DNA of 26,700 bases from Klebsormidium nitens (Eukaryota; Streptophyta; Klebsormidiophyceae; Klebsormidiales; Klebsormidiaceae). A program made the position numbers and the translations under genes. The stretch is taken from NCBI GenBank assembly GCA_000708835.1, contig DF237827.1, positions 1-26,700 of the forward strand. The letters run 5' to 3'. Under the pieces are notes generated by a model that saw only the letters and a list, made by a program, of their open reading frames with translations, was not told the origin of the DNA and did not search any database. Below, piece by piece: positions 10,101-18,959 of this stretch. Position 1 is the stretch's first letter; each line of letters opens with the position of its first letter.

Positions 10101-12230
10101 AATACTTGCACACTATATCCTGCCACTGAAACTCAACCCCCGTTGGTTGCATGAAGTTGCGGTCCAAGTAGTACGCATTAGCGTACCGCTCCCCCATCTG
10201 GATAATGTTCACAGCCCGCTGCGCAAAAACATGCCGACAACCGCACACCGTGCACCCCGTTTCGTCTTGCCCGCGGATGGCGCTCTTCGAATCCCTTGCC
10301 GCTTTCCAATCACCCGCTCCACACGCCCTGTCCGGCCTCTCAATACCCCGCGCCTCGTCTATGGCCTTAATGCTCGCTTGCACCTCAGCGTCTGAAGAGA
10401 AGAAAAGCTTCTCGTAGTATGACTTGCGACTGGGATCGTACGCGCGTGCCCATCGGTACAGCTTCCGGTTGCTGTCCACCGCGCATGAGTGCTGCTTCGC
10501 CCAACAGGCAGGGCAGACAAGGCCAGATTGTAGAGCGGCGGGGTACTTGGCGCTGTGCTGCGCCATCTTGAATTCCCCAAAGGCGGTCGTCATCGTGTGA
10601 CGGTTGATGCTGGGCACCTGATTCAATTAAAATGAAGAAGTTCATCCCAAGATGCCCTCACAACTGGACTCGCCTGACAATGATTCAAGGATACTGGAAT
10701 CCAAGATACAAAAGAGCGCTAGCAAACAGGCAATTGTGCCCCAGGTTCGATACTGGATTGCAGGTCCATGTCACGAGACAAGTAGCGAAGCTCAGTCGAA
10801 CAGCAAACCAGATCTCCTTCAGAAGCCCTCACATCCATAGGGCTTCGGTTACAGAACGCAAGCTTCTGACTGCAGCGTCTAGCAACAACCGATTACATCT
10901 AGTTGCAGGAACCATGAACCCATCCCTTCTTATGTTTGCCACTGCAAGCCAGACATCTCCTTGAAAGCCGTTCCATTGAAAAGCAGCCAACGAGCTGACT
11001 TCCGTACTTTCTTTCACATACTGCATGGGCACAGACATAAAAAGAAGAGAGCGCAAGCAGTACATACTGGGACAAAGGCTGAACCTGCCTTACTCTTCCA
11101 TGATCGCGAGAGATGCCTTCCAAGACTTTCACGAGCGCTGTCATGGAAGCGCCGGGCTGGTCTTTGCTCATCTTTCCCCAAAACTCGAGAAGCGCGGTAT
11201 CATACATCGTTCTACAGTCGGACACCGTTCCTGGCCAGGCCCCCAGGTCAATAGCATCGAGTGAGCCCTGCTCATGTGACCCTCCGCAGCCCGCAGTCTG
11301 GCAAAGGAATGCCGCCCTCACAAAATCAAACCTCCCGGCTAAAGTGACAACTGTGAGTGGCTTATTAGTGGGGCGAGCTGCTCCCCAGAAGCACATGCCG
11401 CAGCCAGCGCAAGCTGCAGTGGGAGGCTTGGCAAAGACCTTGACGCTGCGCACCAGCTTCCCATTCTGCACCTCAGAATCGGGGCCAATTGGCTGCCAGC
11501 ATTGGCCCTCTAGCGTAAGATATTCACGGCGGTGGAAGTGAGCGTGCGGGTGCAGCAGATGATCGCACGCGGAACACGTTGGCTGACCTTGAGTGCAGTC
11601 AAAGCACCTCACTGCTTGCAGCCCTGCGCATCCCGGTGTGCTGCACTTTTCTTTACAAGCCCCAGGTCCCGCAGCTTGACGACGCAGCAATGACGCTGCG
11701 AAGAGATGCCGACTCTGCTCCCACTCTCTCAACTCCCTTTCAGTCCTGCGTGACCAATTGGGGTTCCGTTTAGCTTGTTCAGCAGTCTCCTCATCGTCGT
11801 AGAGGTCCTCCTCAAACTCTTCAACAAGATCCTCATCCCAACCAGTGAAACCACCCCCGCCAAAGTCCTCCCTAACCCCGCTGCCAAGGCTGTCTCTCCG
11901 AGCATCTGCAGGCCCCTCGCGCTCTCGCTCCCTGTCTCCCTGCCCACCGCTCTCAGCCCGTGGCTTTTGCGGCCGCGGGGCTTGCTCACTAGGTAACCGC
12001 TCCCCTCGTTCATCATACTGATAGACCGGAGGAGCGCGCGGTCCTCGGTCCCTTCCAGAGCCTTCAGCTGCTCCGCCCTCAGATGGGTCATCTAGCAATG
12101 ACCCAGAATGGTGACTCTCTGCTCCAGAGTCGCCGCTGAGTACCTCATCAAACCCTCCACCTGGAAAGCCTAAGCTGTCTGAACTGTCAGATTCCCGGCT
12201 TCTCTTGCGAGAATCCGAGGAGTCCGCCAT
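7110..12230 (-). CDS. KDZ-superfamily transposase (six exons)
   Basis: Predicted to be the DDE-type (RNase H fold) enzyme that cuts and moves this element. Minus-strand exons: 12230-11094, 11020-10853 (its end is uncertain; 10913 also keeps phase), 10617-9985, 9299-9182, 8889-8808 and 8334-7110, about 1,120 aa. All junctions are GT-AG and in phase. The ATG at 12230 opens an acidic, Ser-rich leader. A Cys/His cluster follows at about residues 192-235 (CxxxC, CxDC, CxxC, HxHxH), then the KDZ segment F-D-F-V-R with an M-S-K-D motif. Exon 3 has CPAC, the first catalytic Asp (AVDSNRKLY, codon 10476-10474), a GCTVCGCRH motif, GERYAN, the second Asp (QDIVCKY, codon 10119-10117) and HGKLHSWQC. Exon 4 carries the catalytic Glu (GAGEDMELL, codon 9251-9249) and TKVM. 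Exon 5 has HWNEAKARDLA. The last exon is a roughly 400-residue coiled-coil tail with an acidic end. No stop or frameshift interrupts the model. Confidence 0.88.
9797..9878. repeat. 41-bp tandem repeat (2 copies) in a transposase intron
   Basis: Copies at 9797-9837 and 9838-9878 share AGACCTTCTGTACTCTGTAT and an ACCTTCGCTT block with three or four differences. The repeat lies in the intron between transposase exons 3 and 4, so it has no coding effect. Confidence 0.8.
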
Positions 12231-12477
12231 ACTGAAAAGATCGGGGCTACTAGGATATCCCACAGGCAAGAAGGATGTGCAAACAGGAGCTTTACCAGCA
12301 GATTGCGTCCTCCCTGGCTAGCTTGCTGCTCAAAGACTGAAACGGTGTTGGTCTCGTCCAGGACTGGCAGGAGGAAGGTTTTGGAGATTTTCTCCAAAAT
12401 CGTTGCTTTCGGTTTGACTAAAAGTTTCGTATTGGCAAGTCGAAATTTGATCGAATCTTCCAAAACCGGGATCAGAC

Positions 12478-12554
12478 TTACGAAGCTTTCGATCGATATC
12501 ACTGCCTTGTTGTTTTGAGAGGTTTTCTCAAAGTAGACCGTGAGTCTGGGTTGG
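12478..12554 (-). repeat. Right terminal inverted repeat of the KDZ transposon
   Basis: Reverse complement of 694-770 with one mismatch; the outer end reads GTGAGTCTGGGTTGG. It lies about 250 bp upstream of the transposase ATG and so probably carries that gene's promoter. The inner extension (about 12407-12477) is still alignable with the left side at about half of positions. Confidence 0.92.
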
Positions 12555-12559
12555 CCGAC
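12555..12559. repeat. Candidate 5-bp target site duplication, right copy (CCGAC)
   Basis: The same five bases as 689-693, directly outside the right TIR. Confidence 0.6.
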
Positions 12560-12814
12560 CACAGGAACCACGCAGGGTTGGCAGCTCACTCACGAGCAGG
12601 GTTGGCAGCTCACTCACTCCCAAATCATGGCCCTCGGCTCATGCCTTCGAACACCCTTCGAAGCCCGGCTCACGTTCCACTCACCGGCTCAGTACCGGGG
12701 GATCCCCGGCCTACCGGCCGGGGAGCCGGGCCTGGCTGACCGCCGCCGCCCCGCGCGGCCGCGACTCACGCAGTGACTCATACACAATCCGATCGTACAT
12801 ACGTTGCAAATCAT
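12560..12814. other. GC-rich flank right of the KDZ transposon
   Basis: It contains a 24-bp tandem repeat (12572-12595 and 12596-12617, core GCAGGGTTGGCAGCTCACTC), many GGCTC/GAGCC motifs like those in the left flank, and a strong GGATCC/CCGG palindromic stretch near 12698-12725. No gene is supported. It probably continues the repeat into which the transposon inserted. Confidence 0.45.
12572..12617. repeat. 24-bp tandem repeat (about 2 copies)
   Basis: GCAGGGTTGGCAGCTCACTC recurs with a 24-base period and no differences across the shared 22 bases. Confidence 0.85.
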
Positions 12815-12951
12815 AGGGTAAGTCATTTTGAAGCTGACCCCCTATGTTCAGTCCAGAGGGTGAGGGTTGGGGGTTTGGAATCGTAAGGGCAGTGGGAGGG
12901 GGGGGGGGCTCGGGGTTTCTGCCATGGGCGAGCCGCAGGCTTGGAACATCT

Positions 12952-13483
12952 CGCAATATCGGTATAAAAATGGCGATTTAGGGGCAAACTAAGCGCAAAA
13001 TACACATATTCATACANNNNNNNNNNNNNNNNNNNNNNNNNNNNNNNNNNNNNNNNNNNNNNNNNNNNNNNNNNNNNNNNNNNNNNNNNNNNNNNNNNNN
13101 NNNNNNNNNNNNNNNNNNNNNNNNNNNNNNNNNNNNNNNNNNNNNNNNNNNNNNNNNNNNNNNNNNNNNNNNNNNNNNNNNNNNNNNNNNNNNNNNNNNN
13201 NNNNNNNNNNNNNNNNNNNNNNNNNNNNNNNNNNNNNNNNNNNNNNNNNNNNNNNNNNNNNNNNNNNNNNNNNNNNNNNNNNNNNNNNNNNNNNNNNNNN
13301 NNNNNNNNNNNNNNNNNNNNNNNNNNNNNNNNNNNNNNNNNNNNNNNNNNNNNNNNNNNNNNNNNNNNNNNNNNNNNNNNNNNNNNNNNNNNNNNNNNNN
13401 NNNNNNNNNNNNNNNNNNCGCAATATCGGTATAAAAATGGCGATTTAGGGGCAAACTAAGCGCAAAATACACATATTCATACA
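12952..13483. repeat. 65-bp direct repeat flanking the gap
   Basis: 12952-13016 and 13419-13483 appear identical (starting CGCAATATCGGTATAAAAAT) and directly abut the two sides of the N run. This suggests either a tandem array that did not assemble or a gap whose two edges are the same sequence. Confidence 0.9.
13017..13418. other. Assembly gap (402 N)
   Basis: Run of unknown bases; its real length may differ. Open frames that cross it are artefacts. Confidence 1.
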
Positions 13484-13613
13484 GCCGGAAGGGGGGGGGG
13501 GCTCCGCTTATCACCGGGTACCAGACAGCGGGAGGGGGGGGGGGCTTGGCCGTTCGGGTCTCGAGGGGCTCTGGACTGAACATAGGGGGTTCACTACAAA
13601 ATGACCTTACCCT

Positions 13614-14518
13614 TAGAATGCCTGGTAAAGTGGCTGTAGAAATGGCGGACCGTAATTTGTCACTACTTCAACCAAATTTCTTTCCTGAAGCTGAAGCTGA
13701 AGCTGAATGTGGTAGTTAAAAATTGAAAGCTAGCCTTATGCCAGAAGGGTTGTCCTATAGAAGTAGTGGCTGACATGTGAGAGCTGGGGACTCGCCTCTT
13801 GTTCAATTTGCAAATTAGAGAGCTCTGGAATGCTCGTGTAAGAACTTATAATCTGATTTTGAATCATGTCATGAGCTGGCTAGAGGGTGGACAAGCATAA
13901 TGTTCAGCTTCTCATGCGTTGCTAGCAAGTTGCAGGACCTTCTGGTATGGCACTACTTCCTTCTTAAAAGCGCCGCAGGCCGGCTTATAAGTTCTCCACC
14001 ATTTGTGAGCAACGCTGTTGTCCACCGTGGCAGCGCGTCTACAACGGAGTGGCATACACTTGATATGAAGTTGGTACTGAGGCCTGTGATGCTTCATTCA
14101 AGGAATTGAAGGTGACAGAAGGTCCAGCATGCAGGCTGCGCGAGTTTGCGGAGATGCAATTTCATCTAAAGGAGCCGGCATCGCATTGAATTTGAAGGTG
14201 GGCATTGAAAGAGCAAAAGACTGGCCTCGACGATTTGACCCCCCAGACTTTCTTCTAAGTTCTCGCGCATGCGGCCATTCAGAACGTACACGCAGATCAA
14301 ATTTGAACAAAGCACTTGTTATCTGCCACCTTGAGCATGTCAACATAGAGGTACTGTGACTGCTCAACATCACAATTGTGGTTGGTTCAGGAATGGATTG
14401 TGTGGAAAGGAGTTGAGCCAGCAGACCTTGATGCCTGTAGATTTAGGGTCCAAGTTTGTCTGACGCTTCTGAGAGGATCCGCAACATCTTTGTCACGCGG
14501 CTAAGTTGTATCCAAAAA
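13614..14518. other. Gene-poor region
   Basis: It contains a short (GAAGCT)n stretch near 13685-13706 and scattered short open frames on both strands with no recognisable motif. A possible short exon near 14129-14200 ends at a GT donor but has no partner I can identify. Confidence 0.4.
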
Positions 14519-14695
14519 CTAACTGCCAACCTCATTCGCCATAAGTATCTGGGGAAAGCTCAATTTGCCTCCAGTCATTTGAACCGACGCTCCGTAGTTT
14601 GAGGTATTATCCAAGCGTTTATCCTTCAAAGGCTTGGTGTCTGCGTTGTGGAACTTTGCTACTGGCTTCAATCTTTGTTCAATCTTACCGTCCAT
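14519..14695 (-). CDS. Small hypothetical ORF, 58 aa
   Basis: On the minus strand an ATG at 14695 opens 58 hydrophilic codons ending at TAG (14521-14519), with a Lys-rich start and coding-like composition. The ATG directly follows TTTAGCAG, which could equally be a splice acceptor, so this may be an exon rather than a complete gene. No domain is recognised and no neighbour explains it. Confidence 0.25.
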   Translation of the reverse strand: MDGKIEQRLKPVAKFHNADTKPLKDKRLDNTSNYGASVQMTGGKLSFPQILMANEVGS

Positions 14696-15763
14696 CTGCT
14701 AAATGATATCTCTGACTTTTTGAAAGTTTCCAAAACTCTATTCTGCTAGCTACCCTCCTTTCCCTCAGACCAGATCACAAGGAAATCAATTTCTTCCAAG
14801 CTCAGCATCAAAAACCCCTGACTCCAGCAATCTGCACACACAGTGTTAGTTGGTGTGCCCTAAAGTTTCATTGTTTCTAGCAATGCCGTACGTTGTCCTG
14901 TCACGGTGTGGCTGCACCAAGGGGAGTAGTGCCCATGGATACACATGGGTGCCAAGAACCATCCCCAGGATGCATGCGCACCACCATGCATAAGGGTCCA
15001 GGAGGGCGCATTGACGTCAGTCGCCGCTGCATCGTCATTAGGTGGTGAACATAAATCCTTACACAAGTCCATATTACTAGTTCAGGCGGTCTGAACCTGA
15101 CTTGGTAGCCAATTGTTTTTCTGAAGTAGCCTCAATGCGTTGACCGGAGGAGTGTGGCATAGCTATAGCTAACACAGTGTCTCTGACCAGAGGGCCCTAC
15201 TTCGTTATTTTGAAGCTTATTGCTATCTAGAACAGATCTTGAGGGTTGATAGTCTGCAGATGTGCTGCTGGTTCAAGTTTCACTATCTTATCGTCTCAAG
15301 CGATACTTATCCCAAAACAGACGTGATGCTGCCAGAGGGATCCCTTTCATGTAAAGGCCCCGTGGCTTCTTAACCCGTTTTGCATGCAAGCAGCCATGCA
15401 GTTTGGAACCAATCCTTCAGTGACAGATGTCCAGAAGGGACCTTTGGCCTTCCTTGACAGGCATCATGGCCAGTCTGTGGTCAGCTCAAGCTGGTGGAGC
15501 GACGACAGCTCCACTAACAAGCTTCTGCGTTGGCTACAAATCTTTCTCTGAGGATCTCAGTACCTGTCATTGGATTCTCATTTTCAAGAGAAGAGGAAAG
15601 AGAGCGGTTTAGTTTTTAGGTTCAGGCAATCCTTTCAACACATCGGTGCCCTATGTAGCGGGCTTTGGAGCCGGCAACAAAGCTGCGACACCTTTATCGC
15701 CGCAGAAAAACCGGCCTCTTTGCCGTCATCAACACACCTGAGGCTTCACTTCGTGTTCTCCAC
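14696..15763. other. Gene-poor region
   Basis: Only short open frames without motifs on either strand. No repeat structure or RNA gene was recognised. Confidence 0.4.
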
Positions 15764-16078
15764 TCAGCTCTCCATCGATTCGGACACCTGTGACCTCTTC
15801 ATAATACTTGCTATTTCAAAACCCAGGTCCTCATCGAAGCTGCACGCGAGAGAACCGACTTCAAGGGCAGCATCTTCTATATTGGCGCCGGAGAAGCCGG
15901 TCTCGGCGGAGTCATGGACGAGTCTAGATAGGTGCCCACGTTCGGCGGAGTCATGGACGAGTCTAGATAGGTGCCCACGTTCGGCGCTGCGCCCACGGAC
16001 TTCCAGGCGTTTGTGGAAGGGGCTTGCCCAGGCTCCACTCGCGAGGCCGCCAGCCATAAAGCGGTCGCTGTTGAGCAT
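15764..16078 (-). CDS. Hypothetical ORF with a 13-residue tandem duplication
   Basis: Minus-strand ATG at 16078, stop at 15764, 104 residues. The N terminus (R-F-M-A-G-G-L-A-S-G-A-W-A-S-P-F-H-K-R) is basic/Ala-rich and could be a targeting peptide. It is followed by two exact copies of SAERGHLSRLVHD and an acidic region. The duplication is a 39-bp perfect tandem repeat (15904-15942 and 15943-15981) that keeps the frame. A GT donor near 15795 suggests it may be one exon of a larger gene. No family is recognised. Confidence 0.3.
   Translation of the reverse strand: MLNSDRFMAGGLASGAWASPFHKRLEVRGRSAERGHLSRLVHDSAERGHLSRLVHDSAETGFSGANIEDAALEVGSLACSFDEDLGFEIASIMKRSQVSESMES
15904..15981. repeat. Perfect 39-bp tandem duplication
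   Basis: Two exact copies of a unit containing GTCATGGACGAGTCTAGATA, in frame with the minus-strand ORF around it. Exact identity implies a recent duplication. Confidence 0.95.
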
Positions 16079-16129
16079 GTGTATTGAGCTTCTGAAAACT
16101 GTCAAGCCTTAGGGGGTGAGCTTTCAATC

Positions 16130-16480
16130 AGTCGCCTACTCTCAAGTTACCTGTTCGATTTTGAGCCCTCTGGAGTGAGCTGTTGAGTTCATTACCTGCT
16201 CCTCGGTTGAGCGTTTGCTGCCGAGTTTTATTGGTTGAGTTTCCGAGGCTATCGCTTAGGTTCGGATTAAGTGTTTGCTGTCCAGGTGTATGAGATGGAT
16301 CTCCGAGTTTATCGCGTATTCTCGGGTTAAGCCTTTGCTGTCCAGCCCTACAATGTGAGCTACCGCACCTTGTCACTCTTGGGTTAAGTGCTTGCTGGGC
16401 ACGTGTTCCTTTGGGGTGAGTTTCAGACTCCGTCTCCTTTGATCTTTGGAAGCAACTCAGGATTGAGTAATGGAGTCTCG
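16130..16480 (-). repeat. Degenerate 60-bp repeat array (20-residue repeats on minus strand)
   Basis: The motif TTAAG-x-x-TTTGCTG-x-CC recurs at 16207, 16267, 16327 and 16384 (spacing 60, 60, 57), with weaker copies near 16147 and 16463. Read on the minus strand in one frame it gives a 20-residue repeat with consensus G-Q-Q-x-L-N-P-x-x-x-D-x-L-G-x-S. The frame is open from about 16425 to 16128, and the sixth copy lies in another frame. It may be the decayed repeat domain of a gene or a minisatellite; no protein family is recognised. Confidence 0.6.
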
Positions 16481-16803
16481 CTGGCAGGCTCTCGTTCCTG
16501 GGAACTTAGAAGTTGGATAGACTCAGTCTCGTACTTGCGTTGGTCATGTTGCCTGAACTTGAAGCGGCAGTAACTGCGCCGATGCATTGCGCCTTGAGTT
16601 TCGTGTCCTGACGAGCTGTGTGTATTCAATCTTTCAACTTGGACCGTTCTCAGGGGCACCCTCTTGTACTACATGGGGGACAATTTTGAAGAGTCCCTGT
16701 AACAATCCGCAGGGGTGCTTGAGAGCTTAGAACTTCGTTAGACAGCCGCCTTGGGGCAAAACTCAACGATCGCTTCGTCCCCTACCACTTGAGCACGCTT
16801 GTC

Positions 16804-17028
16804 CTACCCCTCCCCCTTCTCCCCCCACCGGACGCTTTCGGACAGCCCCCGGTAGTTCTTAGGCGACAGCAGGGTAGAGAGCGTGGAAAACGGGGTCGCC
16901 CAGGAGAAGCTGGCCGCGCTCCCAGCGTCGCCCCCCTCCAAAGTCCTAAAACCCTCCTCACTGGCAGCCCTTGCGCCGCGCGCCGACCCCCGAAACAGAA
17001 GGCGCGCAACCTTGGAGGCGAAGACCAT
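16804..17028 (-). CDS. Possible first exon with organelle-targeting peptide
   Basis: Minus-strand ATG at 17028 gives 74 codons up to a stop at 16804. The start (M-V-F-A-S-K-V-A-R-L-L-F-R-G-S-A-R) is an Arg-rich amphipathic pattern typical of mitochondrial or plastid presequences, followed by Ser/Ala-rich sequence and N-Y-R-G-L-S-E-S-V-R-W. No mature domain follows in frame; a donor such as the GTGGGG near 16829 may lead to exons further left. The region is GC-rich and open in several frames, which makes spurious ORFs likely. Confidence 0.3.
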   Translation of the reverse strand: MVFASKVARLLFRGSARGARAASEEGFRTLEGGDAGSAASFSWATPFSTLSTLLSPKNYRGLSESVRWGEKGEG

Positions 17029-18812
17029 CCGAGCGGAAGCTTTCGGTGTCAAGATTGCTTTCTGAAGCAAGTACTTCCTCGGGCGCCTCACACCAATACG
17101 GGGGGGGTACAGGGGTGGTTCTCCGGGGGGGCTCAGGCCGGGGCAGGCGTGAGACAGAGGCGGTGTCATGGAGCAGAAGAAGTAGCCTGGGAGGTCTACC
17201 ATCATCTGTATCGTACATGTACTAAATTTCGTTTAGTACTCGTTTAATCGTTAATTGGATGGGTTACCGGCGAAGTGCCTCAGCAAGTTTGCTGCGAGTC
17301 CCTGTCTCTTGTCTCTTGTTCTCCTTCTGCCCGTTCAGTTCTTCTGGACGTCAATTGTCATTTCTAAAACGGTGTACGTTTCAGGAGAGACAATCCATCA
17401 GGACTACGGTTAAATGTTGGATTTAGTTTCGATTCTTGTACCGGGCAGTGCACGGAGTATTTCCTGCCCTCCCACCCACCCATTATGATGTCACCGGGCC
17501 GCGGCCCTCCCACTGGCACCCACCGTCAGCCTTGCCATTTGAAGGATATTGTGCTTTCTTCATTGAGGCGAGCTGCAAAATCCGCCGGAGGCGGATTGCT
17601 TCGTCCACGACTTAATTGCAGATTTTGGACATCCGGGATGTACCGGACGTCAGCAGAGACTTGGTCGGTATGAATTGGATGAACCGGAAAATGAAGAACA
17701 CATATACAAGCCAAGCTACATGCTCTCTCATTTCCACTCGTATTTACGGGACGAGTAAAACCGTTTTGCATCCATGCCCTCTTGGCAACATGCTTCAATG
17801 AAACGACGAGCTGAAGATAATGATGGAAAGAATCTTCAGTTATGCATGTGCTTTGCAGGTGTCCCTATGATAAACCCATATTGTAACAGGTATGGTGTTT
17901 GTTCAAAGCTAATGCTAGAAGACTAGGAGGCTATGCTAAATGTAGCATGTTATGTTTAACTACTGGCCTGGTCCGTTATCATTTGACGCTCAGTCTTTTG
18001 GGCTGTGTCCCATGACTGCTGCCGATGGAGCCTGTTCCTATAAGCTATGGGACCGGGTCTGGGGGTTTTGAGCATAGAGATGCAACCAAGATTGGATACA
18101 GAAGAAGAAAGGGCAGTCTCCTCTGGGCATGCAACTAAGGAATCAAAGATCATTGATGCGGGTTTAAGCAGCAACTAAGTTGACGTCAGATTGTCCCTGC
18201 TGCTTTCATCGTTTCATAGTTGATTCAAATTACTGTCCGGGAGTCGTGCATACATGTGAAGCAGAGAGGAATCTTGGTCAGGAGATGTTGTCAGAGAAGG
18301 GGTCTTCTGAAGATGCCAAAGGAAGTTAGTTAAAGCCCTTGCAGTGGTGGAACCTGTTGCAATAGGCTCCCCAGACCCGGTCCCTTGAGCTAATTGGTGA
18401 CGGTAGCGAAAGCTGAGAGTAGCCGAAAGCTAGAGCGGGTGAAGTTTGGTGAGGCAGCGTTTGATTCTTCGTTTAGTCTGACTTTTGGTCCCTATTTACA
18501 GTGGTGTTTTCATCAAGTGTCTTCTCTGAAGTCTGAGATCAGGAAGGCAGAGCTCAAGCTCATGAAAATCGACAAAAAGAGAGTAGTTGCGGTAGATCAT
18601 TGAACCACTTGTGTCGTCGAAAAATGCTCACGGCTACCTGCAAACGGCTGGAGACTATCCTCGTCAGCTTCAAAAGAGCGCGGGAGGATCTAAAAACTAG
18701 CCGTTGAGGTAAAAACCGTTTGTCAGATTCCGTTAAGTTGTGAATCTAGGTCGGAGCGGCCTGGTTTTCGGCGCGACAAATTCGCGCACTGAACTCGGAG
18801 CAGCCGGTCCGG
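17029..18812. other. Region without a supported gene
   Basis: The GC-rich part to about 17220 is open in many frames on both strands. The remainder holds only short frames, the most coding-like being on the plus strand at about 18394-18603 (Lys/Glu-rich, no ATG until near its end). No repeats or RNA genes were recognised. Confidence 0.4.
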
Positions 18813-18842
18813 CCAAATTTCGGTCGCGCGATCGAAATTTGG
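18813..18842. repeat. Palindrome with 10-bp arms
   Basis: CCAAATTTCG (18813-18822) and CGAAATTTGG (18833-18842) flank a 10-base GC-rich spacer. Around it other short motifs are mirrored (CTGAACT near 18789, AGTTCAG near 18864), so it may be the centre of a decayed larger inverted repeat. Confidence 0.7.
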
Positions 18843-18959
18843 GTCCGCGGAATCCTGGTCGCGCAGTTCAGACCGGCCCTAAGCCGGTCCGAGCGGAACT
18901 TCACTGATAAGACTTTCTGCTCTTGCGGGGCTGTCGAGAACCACGGGGTTGCAACCGTC

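Larger units (their letters stand above)
694..12554. mobile_element. KDZ-superfamily DNA transposon, 11.86 kb, two convergent genes
   Basis: The boundaries are set by a 77-bp terminal inverted repeat (694-770 and 12478-12554; 76 of 77 positions match) flanked by CCGAC on both sides. Inside are a minus-strand KDZ transposase gene starting near the right end (ATG at 12230) and a plus-strand accessory gene starting near the left end (ATG at 1057). They run toward each other and stop at 7110 and 5859. Each coding start lies within about 370 bp of its TIR, so the TIRs are likely promoters as well as transposase binding sites. KDZ elements (Kyakuja, Dileera, Zisupton) are known to be large and to carry extra genes. 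Near-identical TIRs and an uninterrupted transposase model suggest a recent, possibly active copy. Confidence 0.88.
12815..13613. mobile_element. Small inverted-repeat element containing the assembly gap
   Basis: The left end (12815-12858, starting AGGGTAAGTCATTTTG) and right end (about 13569-13613) are inverted copies. A 21-bp core at 12838-12858 is the exact reverse complement of 13569-13589 (CCCCCTATGTTCAGTCCAG plus two bases), and the outer part matches with small indels. The interior holds long G runs (near 12897-12908, 13488-13500 and 13533-13544), a 65-bp direct repeat and the gap. No coding capacity is visible and no clear target duplication was found. It looks like a non-autonomous DNA transposon or foldback element. 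Confidence 0.6.

Noticed and set aside
9737-10126. Minus-strand open frame overlapping transposase exon 3 in another frame
   Set aside because: The KDZ motifs lie in the alternative frame; this one shows no recognisable feature.
12711-12956. Minus-strand 81-codon open frame with Pro-rich stretch
   Set aside because: It runs through the inverted-repeat end and poly-G tract of a small element; no domain.
12978-13583. Long open frame on the minus strand across the gap
   Set aside because: Almost all of it is N; the remaining ends are poly-G and repeat sequence with no coding features.
16789-17247. Plus-strand 152-codon GC-rich open frame
   Set aside because: Both strands are open in several frames because of high GC; Pro/Arg/Gly low complexity and no motif.
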